Source: an uncultured Parabacteroides sp.
GTDB lineage: Bacteria > Bacteroidota > Bacteroidia > Bacteroidales > Tannerellaceae
NCBI GenBank assembly: GCA_900541965.1
Contig: UQLN01000022.1
Location: 1 to 64,000 of the forward strand
Direction of reading: 5' to 3'
DNA: 64,000 nt
Part shown: piece by piece, positions 1 to 8,800 of the stretch
Position numbering within the stretch: position 1 is the first letter of the stretch
Layout: every line of letters starts with the position of its first letter
Program-made: the position numbers and the translations under genes
Notes under the pieces: generated by a model
Seen by the model: the letters and a program-made list of their open reading frames with translations, nothing else
Database searches by the model: none
What the model was told of the DNA's origin: nothing

Positions 1-58
1 TGTTAAGTCATTTAGCGTCATTTCTCCCTTTTTTCGAGGTTATTCCAGCATTTTTGTG

Positions 59-66
59 TAAGTTTG
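59..66 (+). promoter_or_regulatory. Probable -7 box for the MFS gene at 95
   Basis: TAAGTTTG matches the Bacteroidetes primary-sigma -7 consensus TAnnTTTG and sits 28 bases before the ATG, giving a short leader. I see no clean TTTG -33 element at the usual 19-21 base distance. Confidence 0.45.
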
Positions 67-94
67 TCTGCCGAAGAGAATAATACGCCTTGGA

Positions 95-1252
95 ATGAAA
101 CGAAATATACTTGCACTCTACATTATTAAATTATCCAAATGGTTCACCCTGGTAATGCCTATCATCGTATTGTTTTATGAAAAACATGGATTAGGGTTGC
201 AAGATGTGTTCATTCTTAAAAGCGTATATTCCGTAGCCGCCGTAGCTTTGGAAATACCTTCCGGTTACCTGGCAGATGTATGGGGACGGCGCAATTGCTT
301 GATTTCCGGATGTATCTTATTCTTCTTCGGTTACCTCTGTTATTCTTTTACCTCTACTTTTGAAGCATTCCTGATTGCAGAAATCCTGTTGGGAACCGGA
401 CAGACCTTGGTAAACGGAGCAGATTCCGCTTTATTATACGATACGACCGCCCATTATAAAAAAGAAAACCTATACCTTCGTTATGAAGGCAGGATTACAA
501 TGATAGGCAATTTTGCAGAAGCGCTTGCCGGCATATTCGGAGGATTATTAGCAGCATACTCATTGCGTCTGCCATTCTATGCCCAGGCCGGCATTGCTTT
601 TACAGGTATTCCTGCGGCTTTCGCACTACAGGAGTGGAAAATCCAGAATAAACTGCAAAATCCGGCAAGCGAGATTATAAGGATTATCAAATATTCGCTT
701 GTCACTAATAAAAAGCTGTGTTACAATATTATGTTTTCCGGAGTCATCGGCGCAGCTACCCTGACTATGGCATGGTTTGTACAACCGGTACTGATTTATC
801 TGAAAACACCCATATCATGGTACGGCGTTATTTGGACAGTGCTAAATCTAACGGTAGGTTTTGCTGCGCTTTGGTCAGATCGGATAGACAATTTCTTCGG
901 TCCTAAAAAAATGGGAATACTTATATTGACTATCATCTCCGGAGGATACATCGCTCTGGCTTTCAATCTCTCTTATACTGGTCTGGCAATTCTTCTTATA
1001 TTCTATATTTTCAGAGGATTCGCGACGCCTATCCTTAAAGGCTACATCAACCAGATGACTTTTTCGGAAATGCGGGCTACCGTCCTTTCCATCCGTAATT
1101 TCGTAATCCGCCTGATGTTTGCAGCAATCGCCCCTTTTATCGGATGGATGAACGACTTTTACTCTTTGAAAACCGCCTTACTGGTTACCGCCAGCATCAT
1201 ACTAATACCCGGAACCATTTTTCTGTTTCTACAATTAAAAAACGAACGGTAA
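95..1252 (+). CDS. MFS transporter, drug/metabolite type
   Basis: A 385-residue polytopic inner-membrane protein with about 12 hydrophobic segments, the usual size for a major facilitator permease. The family signature loop between helices 2 and 3 is present as GYLADVWGRR (residues 57-66), with the Asp and paired Arg typical of motif A. The ATG lies 28 bases after a TAAGTTTG promoter box. The substrate cannot be read from sequence; N-terminal resemblance is to multidrug or small-metabolite exporters. It stands alone: the next plus-strand gene begins about 860 bases downstream with its own promoter. Confidence 0.8.
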   Translation: MKRNILALYIIKLSKWFTLVMPIIVLFYEKHGLGLQDVFILKSVYSVAAVALEIPSGYLADVWGRRNCLISGCILFFFGYLCYSFTSTFEAFLIAEILLGTGQTLVNGADSALLYDTTAHYKKENLYLRYEGRITMIGNFAEALAGIFGGLLAAYSLRLPFYAQAGIAFTGIPAAFALQEWKIQNKLQNPASEIIRIIKYSLVTNKKLCYNIMFSGVIGAATLTMAWFVQPVLIYLKTPISWYGVIWTVLNLTVGFAALWSDRIDNFFGPKKMGILILTIISGGYIALAFNLSYTGLAILLIFYIFRGFATPILKGYINQMTFSEMRATVLSIRNFVIRLMFAAIAPFIGWMNDFYSLKTALLVTASIILIPGTIFLFLQLKNER

Positions 1253-1693
1253 TCCATTAAGGAACATGTGTAGGAGATATTACCGCTCGCTTCCAATGGT
1301 GGCGTCACTCTACATATCCAGCCGACAGGAAACTTAAAATGACAAATTGACATTTTGACAAACCACCCCTCTCCCATATCGCCTGTACGAAGCTATATCC
1401 GGGATCGATTGCAAATACGCGACTCTCACAGAGTTTAGTTTTATCAGTTTGTCAATATATATGATAGAATAATTACTAATTGATATAACGGTGATATCAG
1501 TTATCAGGCACAGAATTCACGAATTTCGCTGATTAATACATGTTGTATTTTTATCAATCCGCAAAATCCGTGAAATCCATACCTAAACATATTGTTGTAT
1601 TCAGTGGATAATAACAATCTTTTTGATACTCAAATAAGGCTTGGTTTTCAAACCATTCCAGAACCGCATCCCTACCCAATATCCTCCAAAAAC

Positions 1694-1753
1694 AAAGCAT
1701 ATATGCTTTAAAATCGAAACATATATGTTTTAAAGTTAAAATATAGGTGTTTT
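1694..1753. repeat. 22-bp-period palindrome array, three units (family 1)
   Basis: Units of 16 bp start at 1694 (AAAGCATATATGCTTT, a perfect palindrome), 1716 (GAAACATATATGTTTT) and 1738 (AAAATATAGGTGTTTT, degenerate), separated by 6-bp AT-rich spacers. The same unit and spacing recur at 44706-44787 and 60858-60895. Function unknown. Confidence 0.75.
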
Positions 1754-2043
1754 GCCGCGCAGATTATTGTTTTTTTGTGCGCAGATTATTGGAATTAGTA
1801 CCGCAGGTAATTGAAATTAACCCCAGAGTAAATGGGAAAAAGTGCCGGATAGTAGAGAAAATGCTCCGTTTTAACACAAAAAAGAGCCGGTTCTTCCCTA
1901 AAAAGGCTTTTATGCATACATTGCACGTCAACAGAAAAGGCTATATCCCATCAAAATATCATTTATAAAAGCAAAACGCTAACATTTTATCAGAGTTTCT
2001 ATTCAGAAGAACAGTAGAATTTCAATCTTTTTCGGTTCGCGTA

Positions 2044-2075
2044 TTTGTAAACTCTTCTATTAACACGTATATTTG
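2044..2075 (+). promoter_or_regulatory. Promoter of the gfo/idh-hydrolase-porin operon
   Basis: TTTG at 2044-2047, a 20-base spacer, then TATATTTG at 2068-2075: a full match to the Bacteroidetes -33/-7 promoter (TTTG-N19-21-TAnnTTTG). It lies 39 bases before the ATG at 2115. Confidence 0.7.
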
Positions 2076-2114
2076 AGCAATTAGTTCCCTTTATTTATTA
2101 CAAGAAAAAATACC

Positions 2115-3377
2115 ATGAAGAAAGACATGACAACTCCTGTCACGGCTATTGTATTAGGAGCCAGCGGAAGAGGTAAATTGTACGGAGATTACTCCCTCGA
2201 ACATCCTCAAGATTTAAAAATTACAGGTATTGCCGAATTAGTGGAAATACGCAGGAATATCTATGGCGACAAATATCACGTACCGCAGGAAAACCGCGTG
2301 GCCACCTGGGAAGAATTATTAAACCGCCCCAAATTCGCAGATGCTGTAATTATTGCCACTCCGGACCATCTGCATTATGCCCCTTGTATGAAAGCACTGG
2401 ATTTAGGGTATGATATCCTGCTGGAAAAACCGATTGCACAAACAAAAGAAGAATGCCGCCGTTTGGTTGCCTATGCGAAAGAAAAAGGAAGAATCGTTTG
2501 CCTTACCCACGTGCTGCGTTACTCCCCGTACTTCATAAAATTGAAGGAAATGGTCCACAGTAAAAAAATAGGAGAATTAGTCAGTATCCAGCATTTCGAA
2601 CCGGTAGACCATGTTCATATGAGCCATTCATACGTCCGGGGAAGCTGGAGGGATTCCAAAGCAAGTACACCGTTGGTTTTGGCAAAATCCAGTCACGACC
2701 TCGATATTTTACATTGGATTATCGGTAAGCCCTGTAAGAAAATAGTTGCATTCGGGGATTTGTCCCATTTCAAAGCAGACAAAGCCCCGGAAGGCGCGCC
2801 CCAACGTTGTACGGATGGATGCCCGGCAGAAGCAACCTGCCCCTACTCCGCCCTGAAAATTTATTACCGCGACCGGACCTGGCTCTATGTATTCGACCTG
2901 CCGGAAGAGCCGGACAAACAAGGGGAAGCTATTCTTGAAAACCTGAAAACAGGTAATTACGGCAAATGCGTCTACCACTGCCGGAACAATCAGCCCGACC
3001 ATTATATGATGCTGATGGACTTCGAAGGAGGCGTTACCGTCAATTTTTCAATAGAAGCATTTACCTCTTATGGAGGACGGCGTACCCGTATTATGGGAAC
3101 ACACGGCGATATTGTAGGCGACATGGAAACGTTTACCTATACGAATTTTGCCACAGGAGTTTCTGAAGTTTACGATACAAAAGCAGAAGATGCCCTCAAT
3201 TATGAAGGTGTAGGACACGGAGGAGGCGATGCCGGTATGATTCACGACTGGATAGAAGCTATCCGTCAACAAGATGCATCTCTGATGAGTACCCCGCTGG
3301 ATGATTCACAGGCGAGCCATCTGATGGCATTTGCTGCAGAAGAAAGCAGAAAAGAAGGAAAAATCATTTCTTTATAG
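2115..3377 (+). CDS. Gfo/Idh/MocA-family oxidoreductase
   Basis: A 420-residue NAD(P)-dependent dehydrogenase, predicted cytoplasmic. The N-terminal Rossmann fold carries a glycine-rich loop (GASGRGKLYG, residues 15-24) and the family's EKP motif at 104-106; the second half is the substrate-binding alpha/beta domain. A cysteine cluster, Cys232-x3-Cys236-x5-Cys242 followed by Cys285-x3-Cys289, lies in the second domain and might bind a metal. Family members act on sugars or inositols; the exact substrate is not evident. It is first in an apparent operon with a secreted Ntn-hydrolase (26 bases downstream) and a porin, behind a consensus promoter. Confidence 0.85.
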   Translation: MKKDMTTPVTAIVLGASGRGKLYGDYSLEHPQDLKITGIAELVEIRRNIYGDKYHVPQENRVATWEELLNRPKFADAVIIATPDHLHYAPCMKALDLGYDILLEKPIAQTKEECRRLVAYAKEKGRIVCLTHVLRYSPYFIKLKEMVHSKKIGELVSIQHFEPVDHVHMSHSYVRGSWRDSKASTPLVLAKSSHDLDILHWIIGKPCKKIVAFGDLSHFKADKAPEGAPQRCTDGCPAEATCPYSALKIYYRDRTWLYVFDLPEEPDKQGEAILENLKTGNYGKCVYHCRNNQPDHYMMLMDFEGGVTVNFSIEAFTSYGGRRTRIMGTHGDIVGDMETFTYTNFATGVSEVYDTKAEDALNYEGVGHGGGDAGMIHDWIEAIRQQDASLMSTPLDDSQASHLMAFAAEESRKEGKIISL

Positions 3378-3403
3378 ACAAAACTAAATAACAAACACAC
3401 TTT

Positions 3404-4615
3404 ATGAAAACAATTATCGGCCTTATTTCGGCATGCCTGCTTATATCCATACAGGATATAGCAGCTTGCACTTCCATTATTATTTCTGGTAAAGCAACTC
3501 CGGACGGACGTCCGCTTATGTGGAAACACCGGGACACAGAAACACCTTTCAACCATATGGCATTTTTTAATGACGGAGGGTATAACTCTTTGGGACTGGT
3601 AAATAGCAATAATACTGACGATGCTGTCTGGACAGGAAGTAATGAAGCCGGTTTCTGTATCATGAATACAGCCTCATTCAACCTGAAAGATGATGACGTA
3701 AAGGTGATGGACCATGAAGGTTCCTTGATGCGGAAAGCTTTAAACATATGCAAAACCGTACAGGATTTCGAACATTTCCTGGATACATTAGCCCGCCCTA
3801 TGCGCGTGGAAGCAAATTTCGGAGTAATCGATGCTTATGGAGGGGCGGCTTATTTTGAAACAAAAAACGACCGGTATTTCAAGAAGGATGTAAATGATGA
3901 AAAACTGGCCCCCAACGGTTATCTGATTTATACGAACTTCTCTTTTGAAGGACAGAAAGACAAAGGGCTCGGATATATACGTTATAACACGGCTACTGCC
4001 ATTTTCCTGAAAATGCAGCACGAAGGATATACTCCTCAACGGATTTTACAGGAAGCCTCCCGCTCTTTCTATAACAGCCAGTTGGATATAGACCTTAAGA
4101 ACGAACAGCAAAGCCCGAATCATGCAAGCGGATGGTTCGTCGAGCAGGATATGATTCCGAGAAGCGAATCGACTGCTGCCATTGTCATACAAGGAGTTAA
4201 ACCCGGAACAAATCCAGAACTCACCACCCTTTGGACAGCATTAGGATATCCTCCGACATCCATAGCCATTCCTCTTTGGGTAAAAATGGGAGAAAACCAA
4301 CCGAAACTGGTAATTTATGATAAAAATATAAAAACAGCACCGCTCTGTTCATATGCATCCCAATTGAAAGACAAGGTGTATTCCATCCATAAAGGAAACG
4401 GACAAAAATATCTGAATTGGAGGCTTTTATGGAATAATGACGGAACCGGATATATCCAGGAACTTCAAAAAACAGAAGATATGGTTTTCGATACATTTAA
4501 CAGCCAAATACCTTCATGGGAGGAAAAAGGGTTGAACATTGTTGATATTCAGAATGTTTACAATAGGGTAATTTCCGCCATAGAAAACGCTTATGGGCAG
4601 TGCATGAAGCAATAA
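3404..4615 (+). CDS. Secreted Ntn-hydrolase, C45 acyltransferase/carcinine-hydrolase-like
   Basis: A 403-residue exported protein. The signal peptide ends at ...IAA, leaving Cys22 as first residue of the mature chain, followed by TSIIISGKATPDGRPLMWK and an HRD stretch. That arrangement is typical of linear amide hydrolases of the C45/isopenicillin N acyltransferase-like group, where the N-terminal Cys is the nucleophile that cleaves a linear C-N amide bond. The region before the Cys (I-A-A-C) also fits a lipobox, so a lipoprotein is possible, but lipidation would block the catalytic Cys, so I favour plain cleavage. The periplasmic substrate is unknown. It sits between an oxidoreductase and an outer-membrane porin, which suggests uptake and deconjugation of an amide-linked compound. 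Confidence 0.75.
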   Translation: MKTIIGLISACLLISIQDIAACTSIIISGKATPDGRPLMWKHRDTETPFNHMAFFNDGGYNSLGLVNSNNTDDAVWTGSNEAGFCIMNTASFNLKDDDVKVMDHEGSLMRKALNICKTVQDFEHFLDTLARPMRVEANFGVIDAYGGAAYFETKNDRYFKKDVNDEKLAPNGYLIYTNFSFEGQKDKGLGYIRYNTATAIFLKMQHEGYTPQRILQEASRSFYNSQLDIDLKNEQQSPNHASGWFVEQDMIPRSESTAAIVIQGVKPGTNPELTTLWTALGYPPTSIAIPLWVKMGENQPKLVIYDKNIKTAPLCSYASQLKDKVYSIHKGNGQKYLNWRLLWNNDGTGYIQELQKTEDMVFDTFNSQIPSWEEKGLNIVDIQNVYNRVISAIENAYGQCMKQ

Positions 4616-4797
4616 AGGCATAGAATTTCCCGAAAATTATTAACTAACCCAATTTTAATCAATGAAAGGAGAGCCTATGGATAGAAAGATATAGTTTTGA
4701 TATGCCCCACACAAGGAACTTAACAAGAGAATACTTAGATTCCTGTTCCTTACAGAAAAAGACTTTCTAAATAAACACCCGACTAAGAAAAAGACTC

Positions 4798-6081
4798 ATG
4801 AAAACACCCAACTTTACCAAGTTATTAATACTCCTGATAAGTATTAACGGAGTGACTTATGCCCAAAATAGCAAAGGGAAAAAAGAAGAAAAGGATTCCG
4901 CTACGGTCATTGTTTTAGGACAAGATAATGACCCATCTGTAAAAAGCAAAGCCATTAAATCCTTTGAAGAAAACGTCCGTGCCGGTCTACAGTCGGATGG
5001 TATACCACGATTCCTGATAACAGACTCCAAAGCCAACGCTATCTTTGCTATCGGCGGATTCGTTCAATTCCGTACAGGATATGATTTCGGGGGAGTTATA
5101 GATCATTTGGATTTTATACCTTATTCTATTGCGGTTGAACCTTTGGATGGAAACGACCGGAGATTCCTGATGGATGCCTCGACCTCACGGCTTTATTTTA
5201 AAACTCTGATTCAAACAAAAAAAGGAGTACTTGAAGGATATTTGTCTACGGACTTCCGAGGGGCAAATAAAACACTTCGGTTACGAGAAGCCTATATTTC
5301 TTATATGGGAGCCACTTTCGGACAAACATTTTCTACATTTTGTGACCTGAAAGCCTCTTTTTCTACTATCGACTTTGAGGGTCCCAATGGTTTCGCCCTT
5401 ACGCGTAACTTATTAATTCGTTACGAACATAGTTGGAAAAACGGAATTAAAATCGCTGCATCTTTAGAATATCCCAGTGTACTGATAACACACGGAGATT
5501 TAAACCATGATATTTTCCAACGAATTCCGGATATTCCGGCTTACATAAATTATGCATGGAAAGATGGCCATGTCCGTCTATCCGGCATTGTGAGAAACTT
5601 GTTTTATTATAATAATACAATAGCAGAGGTTGACAGGGCTATCGGTTGGGGGATAAAATTAAGTAGTACCTTTAAAATAGGTTCCAAAGTCCAACTATTT
5701 GGAGAAGGTACGATCGGACGAGGATTGGCAGCCTATATATCGGATTTGAGCACATCCAAATTCGATCTTATAAATGATGTAAATAAGTTAGGAGAAATGA
5801 TTGCCCCCAAAACCTTTGCATGGTTTGCCGGCATTCAATATAATATCCTTCCTCAAATGCCATTTACTTTTGGTTACAGTCATGCTGGTATAACCAATGA
5901 AGAAGAAAACCTGTCTGGAAAAGATTACCGGTGTGGTGATTTCTATGTAAGCAACCTTTTCTACAGATTTTCACCTTACTGGTATACAGGTATTGAATAT
6001 TTACATGGAAGCAGAACCAATCAAGATAATCAATCCGGATATGCCAACCGTATACAAGCCGTTATCCAATTTAATTTCTGA
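4798..6081 (+). CDS. DcaP-like outer-membrane porin
   Basis: A 427-residue protein with a signal peptide (residues 1-22, ending ...VTYA), a short charged lysine-rich segment, then alternating hydrophobic/aromatic beta-strand pattern to the end and a terminal phenylalanine, as expected for a BAM-assembled barrel. It resembles DcaP-type trimeric porins, which pass negatively charged or dicarboxylate-like compounds. It is third in the operon starting at 2115, after a 182-base gap in which I see no clear terminator, and it converges on the LacI gene with 14 bases between the two stops. Solute specificity is inferred from family only. Confidence 0.65.
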   Translation: MKTPNFTKLLILLISINGVTYAQNSKGKKEEKDSATVIVLGQDNDPSVKSKAIKSFEENVRAGLQSDGIPRFLITDSKANAIFAIGGFVQFRTGYDFGGVIDHLDFIPYSIAVEPLDGNDRRFLMDASTSRLYFKTLIQTKKGVLEGYLSTDFRGANKTLRLREAYISYMGATFGQTFSTFCDLKASFSTIDFEGPNGFALTRNLLIRYEHSWKNGIKIAASLEYPSVLITHGDLNHDIFQRIPDIPAYINYAWKDGHVRLSGIVRNLFYYNNTIAEVDRAIGWGIKLSSTFKIGSKVQLFGEGTIGRGLAAYISDLSTSKFDLINDVNKLGEMIAPKTFAWFAGIQYNILPQMPFTFGYSHAGITNEEENLSGKDYRCGDFYVSNLFYRFSPYWYTGIEYLHGSRTNQDNQSGYANRIQAVIQFNF

Positions 6082-6095
6082 AAATCCCCAATCCC

Positions 6096-7109
6096 TCATA
6101 CTAAACCTTCGGTCGATGCACGAAGTTTAATTTCAGCATCAAGTACAACCGTTTTAGGAAGAATTGACGGATCTTTTATCTTTTCAAGCAATAATTCGGC
6201 AGCCGTTTGTCCCATCCGGATAAGCGGCTGTTCGACTGTCGTCAGATGAGGATTTACAATGGTTGAAAGTATGGTACCGGAGAAACCGGCTACGGCAACC
6301 TGCTCCGGAATCCGGAATCCTTTTTCGGTTAGCACATTCATTGCTCCGATAGCCAGCGTGTCTGTAAATGCATAAACAGCATCAAAAGTTATGCCTTTAG
6401 ACAAAATTTCCTCTATAGCCACCCTTCCGTCATGAATACTTACGTGGGTCCGTACTATCAATGAAGGGTCGTGGACGATATGAAACTTATCCAATGCATC
6501 CTTAAAGCCAAACAACCGGTCATTTGTATTATGAATGTAGGACGGTCCCTGCAAATAAAGAATACGTTTCCTACCACTGCGGATCAAATGCTCCGTCAAA
6601 AGGAAAGATTTACTATAGTCGTCTATTACAACCTTCGTTACATCTAATTTTGAGGGGACACGGTCGTAAAAAACAATCGGTGTACCTCCGTTCCGGATAC
6701 GTACACACTCTTCGACATTCGCATCCTGATGGCATAAAGCCATAATAATGCCATCTACCCGGAACCGCTCCATCAGCAACAAATTATCTTTCTCCCTCTC
6801 CCAATCCTCATTCGATTGGGCGATAATCACTTTCGCACCCTGAGGATATAAAACCTGCTGAACACCCTCTATTACAGATGACGCAAAAGGCGTCACCATC
6901 TCAGGGACAATCACTCCGATGGTATTTGTACGCCCATATTTCAAGTTTAATGCTACCGGATTGGGTTTATAACCTAACATTTCCGCCAGCGCCAAAATCT
7001 TTTCTTTGGTTTCCCGGCGTATATTCTTATCATCAGCCAATGCTCTTGACACTGTCGAGACGGATAAATTCAATTGTTGCGCTATCTCCTTTATTGTTAC
7101 GTGCTTCAT
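6096..7109 (-). CDS. LacI-family transcriptional regulator
   Basis: A 337-residue repressor-type regulator. The N-terminal helix-turn-helix and hinge helix are clear (TIKEIAQQLNLSVSTVSRAL at 4-23), followed by a periplasmic-binding-protein-like effector domain. It is transcribed away from the mannitol 2-dehydrogenase gene. Its own promoter (7132-7163) overlaps an AAACGATT half-operator, and three operator-like elements lie toward the dehydrogenase, so it most likely controls both directions. The effector is probably a sugar or polyol handled by the adjacent dehydrogenase and transporter. Confidence 0.9.
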   Translation of the reverse strand: MKHVTIKEIAQQLNLSVSTVSRALADDKNIRRETKEKILALAEMLGYKPNPVALNLKYGRTNTIGVIVPEMVTPFASSVIEGVQQVLYPQGAKVIIAQSNEDWEREKDNLLLMERFRVDGIIMALCHQDANVEECVRIRNGGTPIVFYDRVPSKLDVTKVVIDDYSKSFLLTEHLIRSGRKRILYLQGPSYIHNTNDRLFGFKDALDKFHIVHDPSLIVRTHVSIHDGRVAIEEILSKGITFDAVYAFTDTLAIGAMNVLTEKGFRIPEQVAVAGFSGTILSTIVNPHLTTVEQPLIRMGQTAAELLLEKIKDPSILPKTVVLDAEIKLRASTEGLV

Positions 7110-7131
7110 AACATGTATTGAGTTAAGAATT

Positions 7132-7163
7132 CAAATATAATCGTTTCGGTTCTCATTTGCAAG
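7132..7163 (-). promoter_or_regulatory. Promoter of the LacI gene with internal operator-like site
   Basis: On the minus strand, TATATTTG (7139-7132) is a consensus -7 box and CTTGC (7163-7159) lies about 19-20 bases upstream as a -33 element. GAACCGAAACGATT between the boxes resembles the LacI operators at 7205-7249, so autoregulation is likely. Confidence 0.5.
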
Positions 7164-7204
7164 CCTGTAAAAGGGATTAGCATTTGTTGATACAATACCA
7201 TATA

Positions 7205-7249
7205 TGAAAACGTTTGCAGATTTTGGGAACGTTTGCGAGAACGATTGCA
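7205..7249 (+). promoter_or_regulatory. Cluster of three LacI-type operators
   Basis: TGAAAACGTTTGCA at 7205-7218 is a near-perfect LacI/cre-type palindrome. Related cores follow: GAACGTTTGC at 7227-7236 and GAACGATTGCA at 7239-7249. Centres are at about 7211, 7230 and 7242 (19 and 12 bases apart). They lie between the LacI gene and the mannitol 2-dehydrogenase, about 100-140 bases before the latter's ATG. Confidence 0.65.
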
Positions 7250-7347
7250 TAAAAATACAAGCCAGAACTGTGTCTACCCTACTTTCTATTTTTCTTAATT
7301 TGCTTCTACAGTTTAAATCTAAATTCACCATTAAACATATAACAATC

Positions 7348-8784
7348 ATGAAAACATCAGTTATTCCTGTAAGTTACGATCGTACGCAAGTACAAACCGG
7401 CATCATGCACATTGGCGTAGGTAATTTCCACCGTGCACACCAGGCTTTTTATACCCATCTTTTACTCAAGGATGAAGACCAGCGGGACTGGGGTATCTGT
7501 GGAGTAGCCCTATTACCTAACGACCAACGTTTATACCAGGCTCTGCATAAACAAGATAATCTTTATACGCTGACCGTATGCGGACGAGACGGGCATGATG
7601 AAGCCTATCAAATAGGTTCTATCGTGAAATTACTCTGGGCGGGAGAATCTTCGGAAGCCATATTAAACAAAATGGCGGACAAATCTATCCGCATCATCAC
7701 CCTGACTATTACTGAAGGCGGATATAATATAGATAAAGCAAGCGGACAATTTATACTGGATAATCCGGACATACAACATGATTTACAGAATCCGGCATCA
7801 CCTAAAACCGTATTCGGATATATCGCCGAAGGTTTACGCCGCCGTAAAATAACCGGACACGGACCTGTGACAATCCTCTCCTGCGATAACCTCCAGCATA
7901 ATGGCAATACAGCCCGTAAAGCATTTACCTCCTTCATCAAAGCACAAGACCCGGAACTCGCCTCCTGGGTAGAAACGAATGTTACTTTCCCGAATGCGAT
8001 GGTGGACCGTATAACCCCTGCTGTCGCTCCGAATGATATTGCCCGCTTAAACGAAAAGAATGGAACGAACGATGAAGCTCCGGTTTATTGCGAAGATTTC
8101 ATCCAGTGGGTAATCGAAGACAATTTCATAGCCGGACGCCCGGCGTGGGAACGCGTCGGTGTAGAGTTCACCGATGATGTAACCGCCTATGAAAATATGA
8201 AACTGAGCTTACTCAATGCTTCCCATACCTTACTCTCTTATCCGGCATTCCTTAGCGGTTACCGTAAAGTGGACGATGCAATGCGCGACAAACGTTTTGC
8301 CAACTATTTGCGTACTTTTATGGACAAAGATATTACCCCTTATGTTCCGGCACCGGGAACAACTGATTTGGAAGTATACAAACAAACACTCATCGAGCGC
8401 TTTGCAAATCGTAGCGTAAGCGACCAGTTAAGCCGCCTTTGTTTTGACGGAGCATCCAAAACGCCCGTATATATCATGCCCAATCTGATAAAGATGATAG
8501 CAGACAAAGCCGATCTGACCCGCATTACCTTCTGGGCTGCCGCCTATCGGCGATATTTAAACCGCCCGGTAGACGACCACGGAGCATCTTATGAAATAAA
8601 CGATCCATGGCTCACCGATGAAGATTACCAGCTAATAGCATCCCAACCGGTTGATTTCCTTAAAATCTCCCCATTCCGCAGTACCGACCTTCAGAAAAGC
8701 GAAGCATTCGTTTCCTTATTCCTGAAAATGGTAGATGACATTGAACGGAAAGGCACTATGGCGACTCTCGAAAGTATCCTCTAA
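7348..8784 (+). CDS. Mannitol 2-dehydrogenase-family polyol dehydrogenase
   Basis: A 478-residue NAD(P)-dependent long-chain polyol dehydrogenase (mannitol to fructose, or the related mannonate/altronate reactions). The N-terminal GVGNFHRAHQA (residues 23-33) is the family nucleotide-binding motif. The catalytic triad is readable as Lys285, Asn290 and His293 in MKLSLLNASH, with the same K-x4-N-x2-H spacing as Pseudomonas mannitol 2-dehydrogenase. I chose the ATG at 7348. An in-frame ATG at 7204 would read through the LacI operators and add 48 residues unlike the family. It heads an operon with a FucP-type transporter 16 bases downstream and is presumably repressed by the divergent LacI protein. 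Confidence 0.88.
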   Translation: MKTSVIPVSYDRTQVQTGIMHIGVGNFHRAHQAFYTHLLLKDEDQRDWGICGVALLPNDQRLYQALHKQDNLYTLTVCGRDGHDEAYQIGSIVKLLWAGESSEAILNKMADKSIRIITLTITEGGYNIDKASGQFILDNPDIQHDLQNPASPKTVFGYIAEGLRRRKITGHGPVTILSCDNLQHNGNTARKAFTSFIKAQDPELASWVETNVTFPNAMVDRITPAVAPNDIARLNEKNGTNDEAPVYCEDFIQWVIEDNFIAGRPAWERVGVEFTDDVTAYENMKLSLLNASHTLLSYPAFLSGYRKVDDAMRDKRFANYLRTFMDKDITPYVPAPGTTDLEVYKQTLIERFANRSVSDQLSRLCFDGASKTPVYIMPNLIKMIADKADLTRITFWAAAYRRYLNRPVDDHGASYEINDPWLTDEDYQLIASQPVDFLKISPFRSTDLQKSEAFVSLFLKMVDDIERKGTMATLESIL

Positions 8785-8800
8785 AAAGACCTGTACGAGC

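Larger units (their letters stand above)
1253..2114 (+). other. Long non-coding gap
   Basis: No convincing gene in 862 bases. Short open frames here lack family features and are probably chance. The stretch holds a three-unit 22-bp-period palindrome array (1694-1753), AT-rich sequence with degenerate 'aatccg..aaatccgtg'-like pieces around 1520-1585, and a good promoter for the downstream operon (2044-2075). Confidence 0.6.

Noticed and set aside
1747..1968. 73-residue open frame in the gap after the MFS gene
   Set aside because: No signal peptide, motif or family likeness, and it begins inside the degenerate palindrome unit; probably chance.
7204..7347. 48-residue N-terminal extension of the mannitol dehydrogenase
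   Set aside because: The added codons run through LacI-type operators and do not resemble the family; the ATG at 7348 gives the normal N-terminus.
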